From Saprospiraceae bacterium (GTDB taxonomy: Bacteria > Bacteroidota > Bacteroidia > Chitinophagales > Saprospiraceae), in the NCBI GenBank assembly GCA_020631105.1, contig JAHDHW010000006.1, positions 1-64,000 of the forward strand: DNA of 64,000 nucleotides, in the 5' to 3' direction. Position numbers and translations under genes: made by a program. The notes below the pieces were generated by a model that had not been told where the DNA came from, did no database searches, and was given only the letters and a program-made list of their open reading frames with translations. Positions 25,021-36,901 of this stretch are shown piece by piece. Each line of letters begins with the position of its first letter. Position 1 is the first letter of the stretch.

Positions 25021-28000
25021 CTATCTAACCAAAGAGAACTCTCCCTGTTTTACCAATACCGTATTATCTAAGGGACATGGAGCTTCAATCACATATACAT
25101 AAACGCCGGTAGGCATGACCTGTCCTTTGAAAAAACCATCCCATCCTTCGTTCATATTATCTGTCTCAAACACTAGTGCTCCCCAACGATTAAATATTCG
25201 GAAGCTCGTTATCTCTGGAATCGTACCGGTATAAACGTGAATCTTATCATTATTACCATCTCCATTTGGTGTAAATATATTTGGTACCCCCAGTAAATCA
25301 GGATTACAGGTTCGTAATTTATTTATAAATACTAATTGCTCTGTGGTACAACCATTTATCTCATCAGTAACAATTAAAGTATAAAATCCACTCGTATCAG
25401 CAGTCATTATCGGATTTGGACAGTCCGAACAAGTTAATCCCTCAAAACCTATCCATTCGAAGGAATACTGGCCGTTACCTGCTAACACATTTACATCTAT
25501 CTGTACATCTACACCTGGAAACTTATCATAACTAAACGGAACATCTATCGTTGGGCCCTGATTGACTATTACATTAAACTGAGCAGTATCTTCTATACAA
25601 GTGGTAAGCGATGCATCCAATGTATAAACTGTAGTTTCAGTAGGAAAAGCTAGAGGCGCTGGCGACATCGCATCAGAGAGCGACTCTTCCGGACTCCAGT
25701 CAAAGGTATCTGCTTCTCCATTAACTTCTAAGGTAATGGTATCTCCTGCACAAATGATATAATCCATGCCTGTGACTTCGGTTTCGAATTGCACTTCCAC
25801 TCTGACAGAATCTACTAACTGACAAAGATCATCCGTAAGCGTTAAATAATACATTGTGGTCTCGGAGGGACTTGCCACAGGATTTGGAATTGTATCGACA
25901 CTTAAACTAGAGGATGGCGTCCATTGTAAATCTCCTTCCACCGAAGCTGTCGCACTTAGACTAAATAATTCTCCCAGACATATACGCTCATCGTCTCCTG
26001 CATCTAAAGCATCTAAATCAATCACGGTCAACTCTACGGTATCAATTAGCAAACAGCCAAAATCTGGCGTTATCAATTCAATTGGATAAATTTGTGTCTC
26101 CGTTGGACTAGCTAAAGGATCAAGGCAATCATCACAACTCAATCCATTATTATTCAGCCAGCTCACTTCTCCGTCAAGTAATATTTGCAAGGCTATGGTG
26201 TCACCATTACAAATAGAATGATCACCATCTGTAAGCGCTTGATTCTGATCTACCACATCAACAAATACCGAATCTACCACATCACAGCCAAAACTATTCG
26301 TCACGGTAACCGTATATAAAGTCCCATTTATCGGAGTAGCTATCGGGTCATCGCAATCATAACAACTTAGATTATCTGCTGATTGATCCCAAATATAAGT
26401 ATCTGCTAAACCATCCGAGCTTAGGGTGATTTGCAAAGGAACTTCGAAACAAATCGTAGTATCTGGTGTCAAATCAATAACAGGAATAGCATTAGGACCG
26501 ACGTTAACAGTCACGGAGGAGGTGTCCATACAATTTGCAAGTGTTGTAGTAACCAAATAATACTCCGTTGTAACTGGCGGACTCGCCAAAGGCTCCAAAC
26601 AATCCGTACAGCTTAAGGTAGGATCAGGCAACCAAAAATAATCAAGTCCGGTAGTGTCAGATTGAAACTCTACATTTAACTGGATAACATCTCCAATGCA
26701 TATTTCATCCTTTCCAACAGATACAAAAGGATTGGCGGGCTCACTTACCGTCACATCAATCGATGCAGTATCCGTACAACCAAATTCTGTTTCCACAACA
26801 AGTTGTACCTCAAATGTTCCTCCACTCGTATAGACGTAATATGGATTAGGATCATTGATAATACCCAGTCCCCCAAAGGACCAAAAGTAGTTTTCAATAT
26901 TCCCGCTAACTACTGTGGATTGATCATTTAATTGAATCCCGTAGGGAACACATCCTCCTGTTCCGGAAAAGGTAAAATCTGCCTGAGGTACTGGCCCGGC
27001 GCCAATGTAATCTTCCTTAAACAAGGTGTCTGAACAATAGCCATTATCAATAAACAGCCACACATCAAAATTACCTAGCGTTGGGAAGGTAACGGTCGGT
27101 TCAAAAGCCGTGCTTGATCCGGGGCTACCATTTTCAAAGAACCATTCCAGGTTTTGTATTTGAGCTGATGAGTTTGTTAGGTTTAGAAAGGTTGCCTGAT
27201 CAATCCCCTCACAAAGCGTAGAGTCCGTCGCAGCAAAGTCTATTTCAAGGAGTGCTACATAAATGGAATCAGGAGATTCCAATCCTCTCGGGCAGTTGTT
27301 TTCATCTACCAAAATTAACTTAGGCACATAGACACCAGCTTGTGGGTAAGAATAACTGATCGTATCCGTCATCACATTAAAAGTGGTATCTAAATTACCA
27401 TTTCCGAAATCCCATATATAAGTATAAGGCAATTCGGAAGAACCAAAGAAGTTAATATCGTATCCAACACAGGTTGTATCAATATCGAAACTAAATTCCC
27501 CAACTGGACCTTCTAATACAACTAAGTCATCAACAAAAAGTGTATCTCGGCAATTATCATTAATGATCGCAATTAATTGTACATCATAAATCCCAGGTAC
27601 AGTATAAACATGAGCCGGATTCTCTAAATTGGACACTCCACTACTGTCTCCAAAATCCCATTCATAAAAAATACCATTTAGGGATTCATTCTGAAAAGTA
27701 GCAATCAAAGGAGGGCATTCTGCAAAGGTAGAATCAATAGAGAAAGCAGCCATTGGACTTACAATCTCAATCATTTGACAGTAATTAAGTTGACAGCCAC
27801 CTTCATCAACGATATCCAGGCAAACTTCATAACTACCAAAAGTTGAAAACATATGTTGAGGATGCTCTAGTGTAGAAGTATCACCATCCCCAAAAGTCCA
27901 GAAATATTGTAAGCTATCTCCTACCGACATATTTGTAAACTGAACGGTGTCCAATGGACAACTAATTGTATCCGCACTAAACATTATTGTAGGGCTGGAA

Positions 28001-30612
28001 ACAATCACATCATGTATATCAGTATCTGTACAGCCCCATTCATTTGTAACGGATAGTAAAACTGGATATACTCCAACTGTATCAAAGAAGAACTCTGTTT
28101 CTTCTGTATCAACGAAGAAATTACCATCAGGTCCGGTAATATCCCAGGAATAACTTTCTATTGGACTTATAAAACTCGTAGAATTATTTTGAAATTCTAC
28201 AAACAAAGGATTACATCCTCCTGGAGGAATAGGGTTTATGGCAGCAGTCACTCCATCCGCCCTAATCGTATCCATAAACATTATGGAATCCTGGCACCCA
28301 TTTACATCGGTAACTACGAGTTCTATATTTGAATAGTATCCGGGCGTATTATAAGTTAAAGTGGGTGCTTGGCCATTTGCATTAGAGATACTGGCACCGG
28401 GTGCAGTCCATTCCCAGGCTACATCGAATAAAGAGTTATTCGTAACATTAACATTCAATGGTACACATCCATCTAAAGGACTTAAGGTAAACGAAGCCAA
28501 GGGATCAGCAATACAAACCGTTCGAGTAACGGTGTCTATACACATGGTAGAAAAATTGAAAGCAATCAGTGTAGCTATATAACATCCTGTGTCCGGATAA
28601 GTAATGATTGGGTTTATCAGTGAACTGGTATCATCAAGTGATCCGGTGTTTTTGCCGAAATCCCAGAATATCGAATCCGCTCCGATAGAAGCATCCATAA
28701 AACTTATTTCGTATGGATCTGCACAATCTCTTTCTATTGTGAAATTCGCCAGAGGTTCTTGGACAATGATATAATCAGGAATTGACAGAAAACTTTCACA
28801 ACCATTATGCGCAACAATTAAGCTTACCCCAAAAGTATCAGGCATGGTATAAGGATGCACAGGGTTTTGTTCCAATGAAACTACCCCATCACCAAAATCC
28901 CAAAACCAGGCATTCGAAAATGGGCTACTCAAATCCGTAAACTGAACAGGTTCGTCAACACAAGCTACTACAGGAATAGCTTCAAAATCCACTACTGGTG
29001 GAATACCAACACTCACCGCATTACTATTCACAATAGTATCCGAACAGCCCAGACTATTCGTGACGATCAAGGTTATATCATACCACCCGGTATCGGCGAT
29101 AGTAAACGAGGGACTTGGATCAGTGGAGGTTAAAACCGGCGAATTAGGAAAAGAAAAAGCCGTGTCTATTGACCATTGCCAGCTAGTTATTGGACTTACT
29201 GTGGTTGAGTTATCAGATAAGGTAAAATTGACGGGACTACATCCGAATACAAAACCAAGATTCATTGATGCCTCCGTTTCGATCAATCGAACTGTATCTA
29301 CATAAGTTTGCATACAGCCATTCAAATCTGTAACCTCTAATACCACTGGAAAAATTCCAAATTCTGTAAATACATGATTCGGATTTTGTAAGTTGCTCGT
29401 TCCGCCATCTCCAAAATCCCAGGAAAAGCTGGTTCCAAAATTTGTAATCCCACTAAAATTAACTTCATGAGGCAAGGTACATCCATCAGGTGCATCCATC
29501 AAAAAGTTAGCAGAAGGATTTGGTAAAACCTGAATACAAGTCGCAGCTGTAAAGTTATCTGTACAACCGTCAAAATCTCCGTTCAAACTAACCGTATAAC
29601 AACCAGGCGTATTAAAAGTATAGCTTGGGTTGGTCACCGTGGATGTTCCGCCATCTCCAAAATCCCATTGAAAGTTAGTGACTCCGGGAATGGAAGTATT
29701 GTTAAAAGTAATGCTCTCTCCCTGGCAAATAACATCTGTACCATAGGTAAAACTAGCGGCATCTCCAACATTAATAATATCGTCTAAGACCAGAGTATCT
29801 GAACAAGCAGTCTGAGGGTTTTGAGCAATTACTGAAATAGTATAATTCCCTTCCATGGAATAAACTGTACCCGGTGGATTAGCACCAATATAAGGTGGTA
29901 GGTTATTCCCAAAGTTCCAGATGTATACCAAATCCGGATCCGGGTCATTATTTATCGGAGTAACAATAAAAGGGGCCACACAATTAAAAGTATCTGCTAT
30001 GGTAATATCAATTTGTGGCGGATCAAAGGTCGTGATATAATTAGTCTCCGTAATAGAATTGGTACATCCATTATCATCTGATACGGTAAGGCTAATTGTA
30101 TATTGATCAGCAGCAGCGTAGCTACTGGTTAATACAGGTGTGCTTCCATCATCTACAACCACTCCGGCAGTACCTCCAAGTCCCCAAATATATTGAGTGA
30201 TATTTCCATCAGCTGAGGTAGACGCATTGGTAAAGGTGATTTCTGCCGGTACGCATCCAAACTGTGTATCCACAGTAAATGCTGGTTCTGGTAAGTTAAA
30301 AACCTGAATATAATTATTCTTACACTCTGTATCTGTATTACCTTCACTATCGGTCACTGTCAAACAAATGGTATAGGTACCAGGGGTTCCAAAGATTCTA
30401 CCAGGATTTTGGTTTGAGGAATTCACTCCTCCAAGATTCCAACTCCAACTAGTAATAGATCCCACCGTCGAACTGGATTGATCTGTGAAAGATACTTGCA
30501 AAGAGCCACAGCCTTCAGTTATATTGGCTGTAAAATCAGCGGTGACCTGAGCAGATGCTACCACTGCGCAGAAAAGTGTAAAGAGTGTTGCAAATAGTTT
30601 TTGTTTCCGCAT
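25021..30612 (-). CDS. Giant PKD-repeat surface protein 3, type B T9SS sorting domain
   Basis: This 1863-aa protein has a signal peptide (to about residue 21, ending SAQ), then about 15 PKD domains (residues 22-1296; core motif WDFGDG in several, variants such as WNLGG in others). Six repeats of about 79 aa follow (1297-1768), each with a pattern like LSCxDCxxPxASP before a beta strand. The 1st, 2nd, 3rd and 6th carry the Cys pair and the 4th and 5th do not. The end (1769-1863, [12 protein letters not shown] ... FNRWG) is the gliding-motility-associated type B sorting domain used for T9SS export. It is the last of three tandem paralogues and is closest to the middle one. I expect a surface adhesin exported with the PorP/SprF-like protein encoded upstream. 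Confidence 0.9.
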   Translation of the reverse strand: MRKQKLFATLFTLFCAVVASAQVTADFTANITEGCGSLQVSFTDQSSSTVGSITSWSWNLGGVNSSNQNPGRIFGTPGTYTICLTVTDSEGNTDTECKNNYIQVFNLPEPAFTVDTQFGCVPAEITFTNASTSADGNITQYIWGLGGTAGVVVDDGSTPVLTSSYAAADQYTISLTVSDDNGCTNSITETNYITTFDPPQIDITIADTFNCVAPFIVTPINNDPDPDLVYIWNFGNNLPPYIGANPPGTVYSMEGNYTISVIAQNPQTACSDTLVLDDIINVGDAASFTYGTDVICQGESITFNNTSIPGVTNFQWDFGDGGTSTVTNPSYTFNTPGCYTVSLNGDFDGCTDNFTAATCIQVLPNPSANFLMDAPDGCTLPHEVNFSGITNFGTSFSWDFGDGGTSNLQNPNHVFTEFGIFPVVLEVTDLNGCMQTYVDTVRLIETEASMNLGFVFGCSPVNFTLSDNSTTVSPITSWQWSIDTAFSFPNSPVLTSTDPSPSFTIADTGWYDITLIVTNSLGCSDTIVNSNAVSVGIPPVVDFEAIPVVACVDEPVQFTDLSSPFSNAWFWDFGDGVVSLEQNPVHPYTMPDTFGVSLIVAHNGCESFLSIPDYIIVQEPLANFTIERDCADPYEISFMDASIGADSIFWDFGKNTGSLDDTSSLINPIITYPDTGCYIATLIAFNFSTMCIDTVTRTVCIADPLASFTLSPLDGCVPLNVNVTNNSLFDVAWEWTAPGASISNANGQAPTLTYNTPGYYSNIELVVTDVNGCQDSIMFMDTIRADGVTAAINPIPPGGCNPLFVEFQNNSTSFISPIESYSWDITGPDGNFFVDTEETEFFFDTVGVYPVLLSVTNEWGCTDTDIHDVIVSSPTIMFSADTISCPLDTVQFTNMSVGDSLQYFWTFGDGDTSTLEHPQHMFSTFGSYEVCLDIVDEGGCQLNYCQMIEIVSPMAAFSIDSTFAECPPLIATFQNESLNGIFYEWDFGDSSGVSNLENPAHVYTVPGIYDVQLIAIINDNCRDTLFVDDLVVLEGPVGEFSFDIDTTCVGYDINFFGSSELPYTYIWDFGNGNLDTTFNVMTDTISYSYPQAGVYVPKLILVDENNCPRGLESPDSIYVALLEIDFAATDSTLCEGIDQATFLNLTNSSAQIQNLEWFFENGSPGSSTAFEPTVTFPTLGNFDVWLFIDNGYCSDTLFKEDYIGAGPVPQADFTFSGTGGCVPYGIQLNDQSTVVSGNIENYFWSFGGLGIINDPNPYYVYTSGGTFEVQLVVETEFGCTDTASIDVTVSEPANPFVSVGKDEICIGDVIQLNVEFQSDTTGLDYFWLPDPTLSCTDCLEPLASPPVTTEYYLVTTTLANCMDTSSVTVNVGPNAIPVIDLTPDTTICFEVPLQITLSSDGLADTYIWDQSADNLSCYDCDDPIATPINGTLYTVTVTNSFGCDVVDSVFVDVVDQNQALTDGDHSICNGDTIALQILLDGEVSWLNNNGLSCDDCLDPLASPTETQIYPIELITPDFGCLLIDTVELTVIDLDALDAGDDERICLGELFSLSATASVEGDLQWTPSSSLSVDTIPNPVASPSETTMYYLTLTDDLCQLVDSVRVEVQFETEVTGMDYIICAGDTITLEVNGEADTFDWSPEESLSDAMSPAPLAFPTETTVYTLDASLTTCIEDTAQFNVIVNQGPTIDVPFSYDKFPGVDVQIDVNVLAGNGQYSFEWIGFEGLTCSDCPNPIMTADTSGFYTLIVTDEINGCTTEQLVFINKLRTCNPDLLGVPNIFTPNGDGNNDKIHVYTGTIPEITSFRIFNRWGALVFETDNMNEGWDGFFKGQVMPTGVYVYVIEAPCPLDNTVLVKQGEFSLVR

Positions 30613-31008
30613 GCCTCTGTTTAAGGGATTGGGGTATAAATTTAAACCTAAGATTCAGCTACTTATCTTAATCTCAACTTTCTATTTCAGAATCAATCAG
30701 GTTGACAACATTATGTTCAGGGAAAACTTTGACAGTTACTTAAACGCATCAATAATTGTATTGATTTTGTTCAGTCATAAAAAATTACATAAATATTAAA
30801 TGTAAGATTAGCTGGAAGCGACTAGTCGGTTTTGCTTTGCTAAGGTATGTTGTTTCTTTGAAATACGGCAGGAAAAAAGCTACCATCTCATCAAACTATA
30901 AACAAAAGTAACGTAAAATTTCAAATATAAAAAGTTAATATCACAAAAAAGTGAGCCCTCAGAACAAGTCTGAAGGCCCAACAACTAAAGAAGCATACTA
31001 AAAGTTCT
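30613..31008. other. Gene-free spacer between giant genes 2 and 3
   Basis: This AT-rich 396-base stretch must hold the leader and promoter of giant gene 3 and the terminator of giant gene 2 (30945-30979). A short plus-strand frame at 30611-30799 has no start context or similarity and I do not call it. ATCAATAATTGTATTGAT at about 30748 is an imperfect palindrome. I see no clear promoter match. Confidence 0.5.
30945..30979 (-). terminator. Intrinsic terminator after giant gene 2
   Basis: On the minus strand GGGCCTTCAGA pairs with TCTGAGGGCTC around a 5-base loop (one mismatch), then ACTTTTTTG. Plus-strand arms are 30953-30963 and 30969-30979, with the A run at 30945-30950. Confidence 0.75.
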
Positions 31009-34000
31009 TTATTTGAGTAGAGTGATGTCTCCTTTTTTCATGATTTTCCCTTCACTTATCGGGCAAGGTGCTTCTATATAGTAGATATAAACTCCAGCAG
31101 GCATAGCTTTACCTTTGTAGGTTCCATCCCATCCTTCGCCAGCGTCTCTGCTCTCGAATATCATTGCTCCCCAACGGTCAAACACTCTCCAAACTTCAAT
31201 GCCGGTTGGTTGTAAGGCTGGTGAAAGCCGAAGCTCCAATTTATCATTTTGACCATCATTATTTGGAGTAAAAATATTTGGTACTCCAATCAAATCTTCA
31301 GGACAATTATTCTGCTTTCGGACAAAGGTAGAATCAAGCGTTCCGCAGCCCGTCTCAGGGTCCGTCACCAGTACTGTAAATAAGGTACTTGAATCGACTG
31401 TTACTTGCGGATTATTACAAGAAACACAACTTACCAATTCTATAGGTGACCATTCATAAGTATATCCTGCTAATTCTTCGGTAGTCACTTCTAAATCAAC
31501 CGTTTGACCTGGGAAAAAATCTAATACTTCTGCGAGTCTTGTCACCGGTCCAGGTATTACAGTGACGGTGGCCGTAGCCTGTCCATCCTGACAAGTTCCT
31601 AATGACCCCGTAACGGTGTAAGTGGTAGTTACCAGTGGAGTTGCTATCGGATTTGAGATCGTAGGATCACTCAATCCTTCAGATGGCGTCCATAAGAAGT
31701 TTTCTGCTGTCCCGGTAGCTTCTAATTGTATACTTTCGCCAAGACAAATGGTTTGATTCTCAACAAATACCTCCGCTTGTGTTGCTACATCAATAGTAAG
31801 TGAATCTTCCAATGTACATTCTCCTTCTGTAACCGAAAGGATGTAAGTTGAAGAAGCACTTGGGTTTACATTTGGATTAAAAATATTTGGATCACTCAGG
31901 TTTGCACCACTGATCCACGTCGGCGTTCCAAATCCTATTGCATCGAGCGTAACACTTTCCCCAACACAAATCGTCATATCTTCACCAGCATCCAAATCAG
32001 ATGCGCTTCTAACATTTACAACTACGGTGTCTACAATTCTACAGCCCAGGTCAGTCGTCACCTGAACAACATACGAGGTCGTTACATCAGGACTCGCAAC
32101 GGGATCCATACAATAAGTACAGCTTAAGCCATCATTAACCAACCAAACCGGATCATTGCCAATATTCGCATTAAGCTGGACTGATCCATCTTCACAAATC
32201 GTTCGATCTGGGCCTGCAAACTCCTGGCTCTCATCAATGACTTCTACCAGAACGTCTTCAACAGTTTGACAATCAAACTCATTTGTAACCGAAACGGTAT
32301 ACAAGGTTGTTATTTCCGGACTAGCAATTGGGTTAAAACAGAAATCATAACAACTCAATCCGGGAGCATTCTGATCCCATTGATATTCATATATACTATT
32401 CCCGCCATCTGCAAATAATTGTATAATTGTATTAGCACAAATAGTCGTATCATTAGTAATATTTACAGTAGGAGCCTCAAATGGCCTCACATCAACAACC
32501 ACTGCTGAAGTATCCGAACAACCAATAACATTCGTAATTACAAAGTAATAGGTAGTCGTGTCAATTGGATTTGCTTCAGGAACAAAGCAATTCGTACAAC
32601 TCAGAGTTGGATCATCTAACCAATAATAGCTTAAGGCTGAGGTATCTGCCAAGACTTCAACTTCAAGAGAGACTGTATTCCCAATACATATATTATATGG
32701 CTCTGGTACTACAACCTCTGGCAGATCATAGATCTCCATTTCATTAATCGCTTCGTCTGTACATCCGATATCAGTCGTGACCGTTAAGCTGACATTAAAA
32801 GCACCTGTTTCAGTAAAGGTATGTGAAGGATTCTGAAAATCACTTTCATCTCCATCATCAAAATTCCATTGCCATCCGGCAATATATCCAGTACTCACTG
32901 AAGATAAATCTGTAAAGCTTATCAAAGAAGGCGCACAGTCCGCAGAGTCGCTCATCATAAATCCAGCAACCGGTGTCTCCCCTACTCTGATATAAGCAGG
33001 TTTCGTCAAAGTATCTGTACAAAAACCATTTGAAGAGATTATCGTAATGTCAAAAACTCCTGCACTATCAAAAGTAACCATTGGTTCAAATGCAGTAGAT
33101 GTTTCAGGATCACCTCCTGGGAATATCCAATTTGCATAACTTAATGGAAGGCTTGAATTTGTCAGATTAATAAATGTCGTACTCTCTTCTCCCGTACAAA
33201 TGATCGAATCGGTTGCCATAAAATCTAAACTCAATTGCTCTAGATAAATGGTATCTGGTGATTCGAATGCTCTACTACAGTTATTATTATCCTGAAGCTT
33301 TAATTTAGGAACATATTTTCCAATCTCAGTATAAGTGTATTGTACTGTATCAGCCGTTACATTTAATGCTGTATCTAATTCTCCATTACCAAAATCCCAA
33401 GTATAATTATAACTATCAACCGACTCACCATAGAAAGTTATTACAGCAGGTACACAGGCAGAGTCAATATCAAACGTAAAGCTACCAACTGGACCTTCCA
33501 CTAATATATAATCATCTATGACCAATGTGTCGATACAATAACCTTCAAAAGAAGCAATCAAGGTCAGATCAAAACTTCCCGGTTCTGTAAATACATGTGC
33601 AGGGTTTTCAAGATCTGATGTTCCTCCACCGTCTCCAAAATCCCAGATGTAATCTGTAGAATTCAAAGATTGATTCTCAAAATTGACAATTAAAGGAGGA
33701 CAAGTCGTATAAGTGGTATCCGCCTGTACTTGAGCCACCGGGTCTGCGATAACGACATAGTCTGGAATACAGAAAGTACTATCACAACCATTAATATCTA
33801 TTGCGGTTAAGCAAACTGAAAAGACTCCCTCATTTTGATAAAAATGCGAAGGATTTGTTGCCGTGGAAGTTTCACCATCACCAAAATCCCAGATATAATT
33901 CATTCCACGTCCGACAGATGTATTAGTGAAGTTTACCTGACGCTCCGTACAAGATAGTGTATCTGCATAAAAAGACACCAAGGGATAAGTAACCTTTACG

Positions 34001-36612
34001 CCATCATTAATAGTTTGTGTGGCCGTACAGCCCCAGTCGTCAATTAATGTAAGTGTAATATCATAATCACCGATATTCTCAAAAGTAGTGGTTACATCCT
34101 GAGTAGTTTCGTTTGGTGCCCCTCCCTGAAAACTCCATGCCCAATCTGTAATAGTACCAAAAGTACTTGTTGAGAAATCTTCAAAATTTACAGTCAAAGG
34201 TCGACATCCATCCGTCGGATCTATCGTAAAATCAGGGTTAATACCATTCGCAAAAATAGTCTCCGTAAAAATCGAAGTATCCTGACAACCATTGATATCT
34301 GTGGTTATTAATTGAATATCTGTATAGGTTCCAGGAGTGGTAAACGTAAGGGTAGGATTTGCAGCCCCTGGGTTTGAAAAGTTTCCGCCCGAAGCGGTCC
34401 ATTCATAAGTTTGAACATCCTGGCTGTTATTCGTAAAACTCATCACCATCGGAACACAACCTTCTAATGGAGAGTCTACTGTAAAGGAAGACTCAATTTC
34501 ACGTACTCTTACAAAACGAGTAACATCATCCTGACAGCCTGTGTCAAAATTATAAACCGTCATTGTAATGGTGTAGTCTCCAGTCTCCGGATAGATAAAT
34601 ACGGGTTCACGCTCTGAAGTCGTATCCCACTCAACGCCATCAATTCCAAAATCATAAAAGATAGAATCCGCGCCAATTGAGTTGTCCTCAATCGAAACTG
34701 TAAACGGAGTCTCACAATCCTGTACAGTAGTAAACTGAGCAATTGGAGGTTGAACATAGATAAAACTATCAATAGTCAATTCATTTTCACAACTATGGTG
34801 ATAAGCATATAATGTTATGTCAAAATACCCCGTATCTAAATATTCATGCTCCGGTGCAGCTCCATATCCAAATCCCCCATCCCCAAAGTCCCAAAGCCAA
34901 TCATTCGTAAAGCTTGATCCTGTATCACCAAATGTAATTGGCGTTTCAACACAACTAATCTGAGGGTCAGCAGTGAAGCTCATCTCAGGAGGCATACCAA
35001 CTGCTATCTGATTATAAAACATTGAGGTATCTCTACATCCTAAGTCATTTGTAACCACCAGTCTGATTTCGTAATACCCAGTATCAATCAAAGTAAAATC
35101 AGGTTGCTCTACGTTTGATGTTTGAATTACAGGTGGAGAAGTTGAATTATTTACCACTTCCCATTGATAGCTTGTAATTGGTGTAGGAGAAGTAGAAGTA
35201 CTAAACAATGATACATCCAAAGGTGTACAACCTTCCATTGTATCTGTTGGTATAGTTGCTTGTATAGTTTGAATAAGGATTTGATCTGAATTAATTGAAG
35301 AGACACAGCCATTTTGATCGGTTACCGTAAGCGTAACAGGGTAAGTGCCATAATCCGTATAAGTATGATTTGGATTTTGCTGTGTACTTGTATTTCCATC
35401 TCCAAAGTCCCAGGCATACTCCACATTTGGATTAGCAGAACCTCCAAAGAATTGTACGTTATGGGGTGCAACACAACCGATAGGTGCATTATTCCCATAA
35501 TTAACCCCTGGCAATTGATATACTTCAATACATTCTTCTGCCTGCTTAAAAGCAGTACATCCATTCACCGTTCTGGTTAAAGTTACGGTATAACAACCAG
35601 GTGTTTCGTAAACGTGCGTTGGGTTAGCTTGATTTGAAACTGGGCTCCCATCACCAAAATTCCATTCCACCACTGATGCCGCATCTATTGACTGATCCGT
35701 AAAACTTACAGAAAGATCCTCACAGCCCGCCATTGTTGAGATTGCGAATTCAATAGGATGGCCAACTTGTATATAATCCGTCAGCACTAAAGTATCCGCA
35801 CAACCAGTGATAGTATTAGTACCTATGATTATCGGAGTATAACTTCCAAAGGTCGGGTAAACCACCTGTGGTGGATTAGTCCCATTATAAAATGTCCCAT
35901 TTCCAAAATCCCAGAAAAATGACATATCCTGTGTGTCACTATTATTTTGAAACGAAACAATAAAAGGGCTGGTGCAGGAGAAAGTCTGCGAACTAGATAC
36001 ACTAACCATAGGATCAGGAGAGACAATTACAAAGTCTTCCTTACTACTAGTGTTCGTACACCCGTTATCGTCTGTAACGGTTAGTGATACATTGTATTCA
36101 TCAGGAGTTGTATAGGTACTTGTGATAGATGGTAATGTTCCATTATCAACAATAACACCTGCCGAACCACCAAGTCCCCAGATCGATTCTACAATGTTTC
36201 CATCTTCTGAACTAGATAAATTTGTAAACTCTACTTCCAATGGACTACAGCCTACCGATGGATCAGCAGTAAAATCAACTTCAGGTAAATTATAAACCTG
36301 TATAAAACAGTCTTTACATTCAGTATCCGTATTACCTTCCGAATCCGTTACTGTCAGGCATATTTCATAACAACCCGGTGTACCGTATATCCTACCAGGA
36401 TTTTGGGTAGAAGAGGAAACACCTCCTAAATCCCAAGACCATGAGGAAATACTTCCTACAGTAGAACTTGATTGATCAGTGAAAGACACCTGGAGTGAAC
36501 CACATCCAGAATTTACGTTTGAAGTGAAATCAGCACTGACTTGGCCGAAGGTAGATTGAAGAGAACAGACGAATAGTATTATACTCGTCATTAGTTGACT
36601 AGATCTTCTCAT
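31009..36612 (-). CDS. Giant PKD-repeat surface protein 2, type B T9SS sorting domain
   Basis: This 1867-aa protein has a signal peptide (ending TFGQ) and the same architecture as its neighbours: about 15 PKD domains, six repeats with the Cys pair in positions 1, 2, 3 and 6 (the second reads CYDFC, one residue longer between Cys), and a type B sorting domain ([12 protein letters not shown] ... FDRWG). Its first 100 residues after the signal are nearly the same as in giant protein 3. Distinctive positions recur in all three proteins, for example GADSIF[WY]DFG in PKD domain 8 and GPVGxF before domain 13. Terminator-like hairpins on both sides suggest it can be transcribed on its own. Function is inferred to be surface adhesion or gliding. 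Confidence 0.9.
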   Translation of the reverse strand: MRRSSQLMTSIILFVCSLQSTFGQVSADFTSNVNSGCGSLQVSFTDQSSSTVGSISSWSWDLGGVSSSTQNPGRIYGTPGCYEICLTVTDSEGNTDTECKDCFIQVYNLPEVDFTADPSVGCSPLEVEFTNLSSSEDGNIVESIWGLGGSAGVIVDNGTLPSITSTYTTPDEYNVSLTVTDDNGCTNTSSKEDFVIVSPDPMVSVSSSQTFSCTSPFIVSFQNNSDTQDMSFFWDFGNGTFYNGTNPPQVVYPTFGSYTPIIIGTNTITGCADTLVLTDYIQVGHPIEFAISTMAGCEDLSVSFTDQSIDAASVVEWNFGDGSPVSNQANPTHVYETPGCYTVTLTRTVNGCTAFKQAEECIEVYQLPGVNYGNNAPIGCVAPHNVQFFGGSANPNVEYAWDFGDGNTSTQQNPNHTYTDYGTYPVTLTVTDQNGCVSSINSDQILIQTIQATIPTDTMEGCTPLDVSLFSTSTSPTPITSYQWEVVNNSTSPPVIQTSNVEQPDFTLIDTGYYEIRLVVTNDLGCRDTSMFYNQIAVGMPPEMSFTADPQISCVETPITFGDTGSSFTNDWLWDFGDGGFGYGAAPEHEYLDTGYFDITLYAYHHSCENELTIDSFIYVQPPIAQFTTVQDCETPFTVSIEDNSIGADSIFYDFGIDGVEWDTTSEREPVFIYPETGDYTITMTVYNFDTGCQDDVTRFVRVREIESSFTVDSPLEGCVPMVMSFTNNSQDVQTYEWTASGGNFSNPGAANPTLTFTTPGTYTDIQLITTDINGCQDTSIFTETIFANGINPDFTIDPTDGCRPLTVNFEDFSTSTFGTITDWAWSFQGGAPNETTQDVTTTFENIGDYDITLTLIDDWGCTATQTINDGVKVTYPLVSFYADTLSCTERQVNFTNTSVGRGMNYIWDFGDGETSTATNPSHFYQNEGVFSVCLTAIDINGCDSTFCIPDYVVIADPVAQVQADTTYTTCPPLIVNFENQSLNSTDYIWDFGDGGGTSDLENPAHVFTEPGSFDLTLIASFEGYCIDTLVIDDYILVEGPVGSFTFDIDSACVPAVITFYGESVDSYNYTWDFGNGELDTALNVTADTVQYTYTEIGKYVPKLKLQDNNNCSRAFESPDTIYLEQLSLDFMATDSIICTGEESTTFINLTNSSLPLSYANWIFPGGDPETSTAFEPMVTFDSAGVFDITIISSNGFCTDTLTKPAYIRVGETPVAGFMMSDSADCAPSLISFTDLSSVSTGYIAGWQWNFDDGDESDFQNPSHTFTETGAFNVSLTVTTDIGCTDEAINEMEIYDLPEVVVPEPYNICIGNTVSLEVEVLADTSALSYYWLDDPTLSCTNCFVPEANPIDTTTYYFVITNVIGCSDTSAVVVDVRPFEAPTVNITNDTTICANTIIQLFADGGNSIYEYQWDQNAPGLSCYDFCFNPIASPEITTLYTVSVTNEFDCQTVEDVLVEVIDESQEFAGPDRTICEDGSVQLNANIGNDPVWLVNDGLSCTYCMDPVASPDVTTSYVVQVTTDLGCRIVDTVVVNVRSASDLDAGEDMTICVGESVTLDAIGFGTPTWISGANLSDPNIFNPNVNPSASSTYILSVTEGECTLEDSLTIDVATQAEVFVENQTICLGESIQLEATGTAENFLWTPSEGLSDPTISNPIATPLVTTTYTVTGSLGTCQDGQATATVTVIPGPVTRLAEVLDFFPGQTVDLEVTTEELAGYTYEWSPIELVSCVSCNNPQVTVDSSTLFTVLVTDPETGCGTLDSTFVRKQNNCPEDLIGVPNIFTPNNDGQNDKLELRLSPALQPTGIEVWRVFDRWGAMIFESRDAGEGWDGTYKGKAMPAGVYIYYIEAPCPISEGKIMKKGDITLLK

Positions 36613-36830
36613 ATTTAGTATGCTTCAAAAATGAATTATTAACTTAATTCAGGCACACTAAGCCAAATTTGATGCCGTGCATCATATTAAACAATGAGAT
36701 AATGTTGATTAAATCAGCAAGCAAATACCAACATAAAATACTGATAATCAATAATTTAAAATAAATTAAAAAAATTGAATCTCAATCATTTACCCTGTCA
36801 CAAAAAATGCATTCAAACAGGCAATAACGC

Positions 36831-36859
36831 AAAAAACCCAGTGCTTTTGGCACTGGGTT
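36831..36859 (-). terminator. Intrinsic terminator after giant gene 1
   Basis: AACCCAGTGC (36835-36844) and GCACTGGGTT (36850-36859) form a perfect 10-bp stem with a 5-base loop. On the minus strand it is followed by TTTTTTGCG. It lies 43 bases after the stop of giant gene 1. Confidence 0.85.
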
Positions 36860-36901
36860 CCTATTCATTATTTTAAAAATAGTATGTTCAGTTCGAAATT
36901 T

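Noticed and set aside
30611-30799. Plus-strand frame of 62 codons between giant genes
   Set aside because: It starts inside the leader of giant gene 3, has no recognisable domain or start context, and the composition is that of AT-rich spacer.
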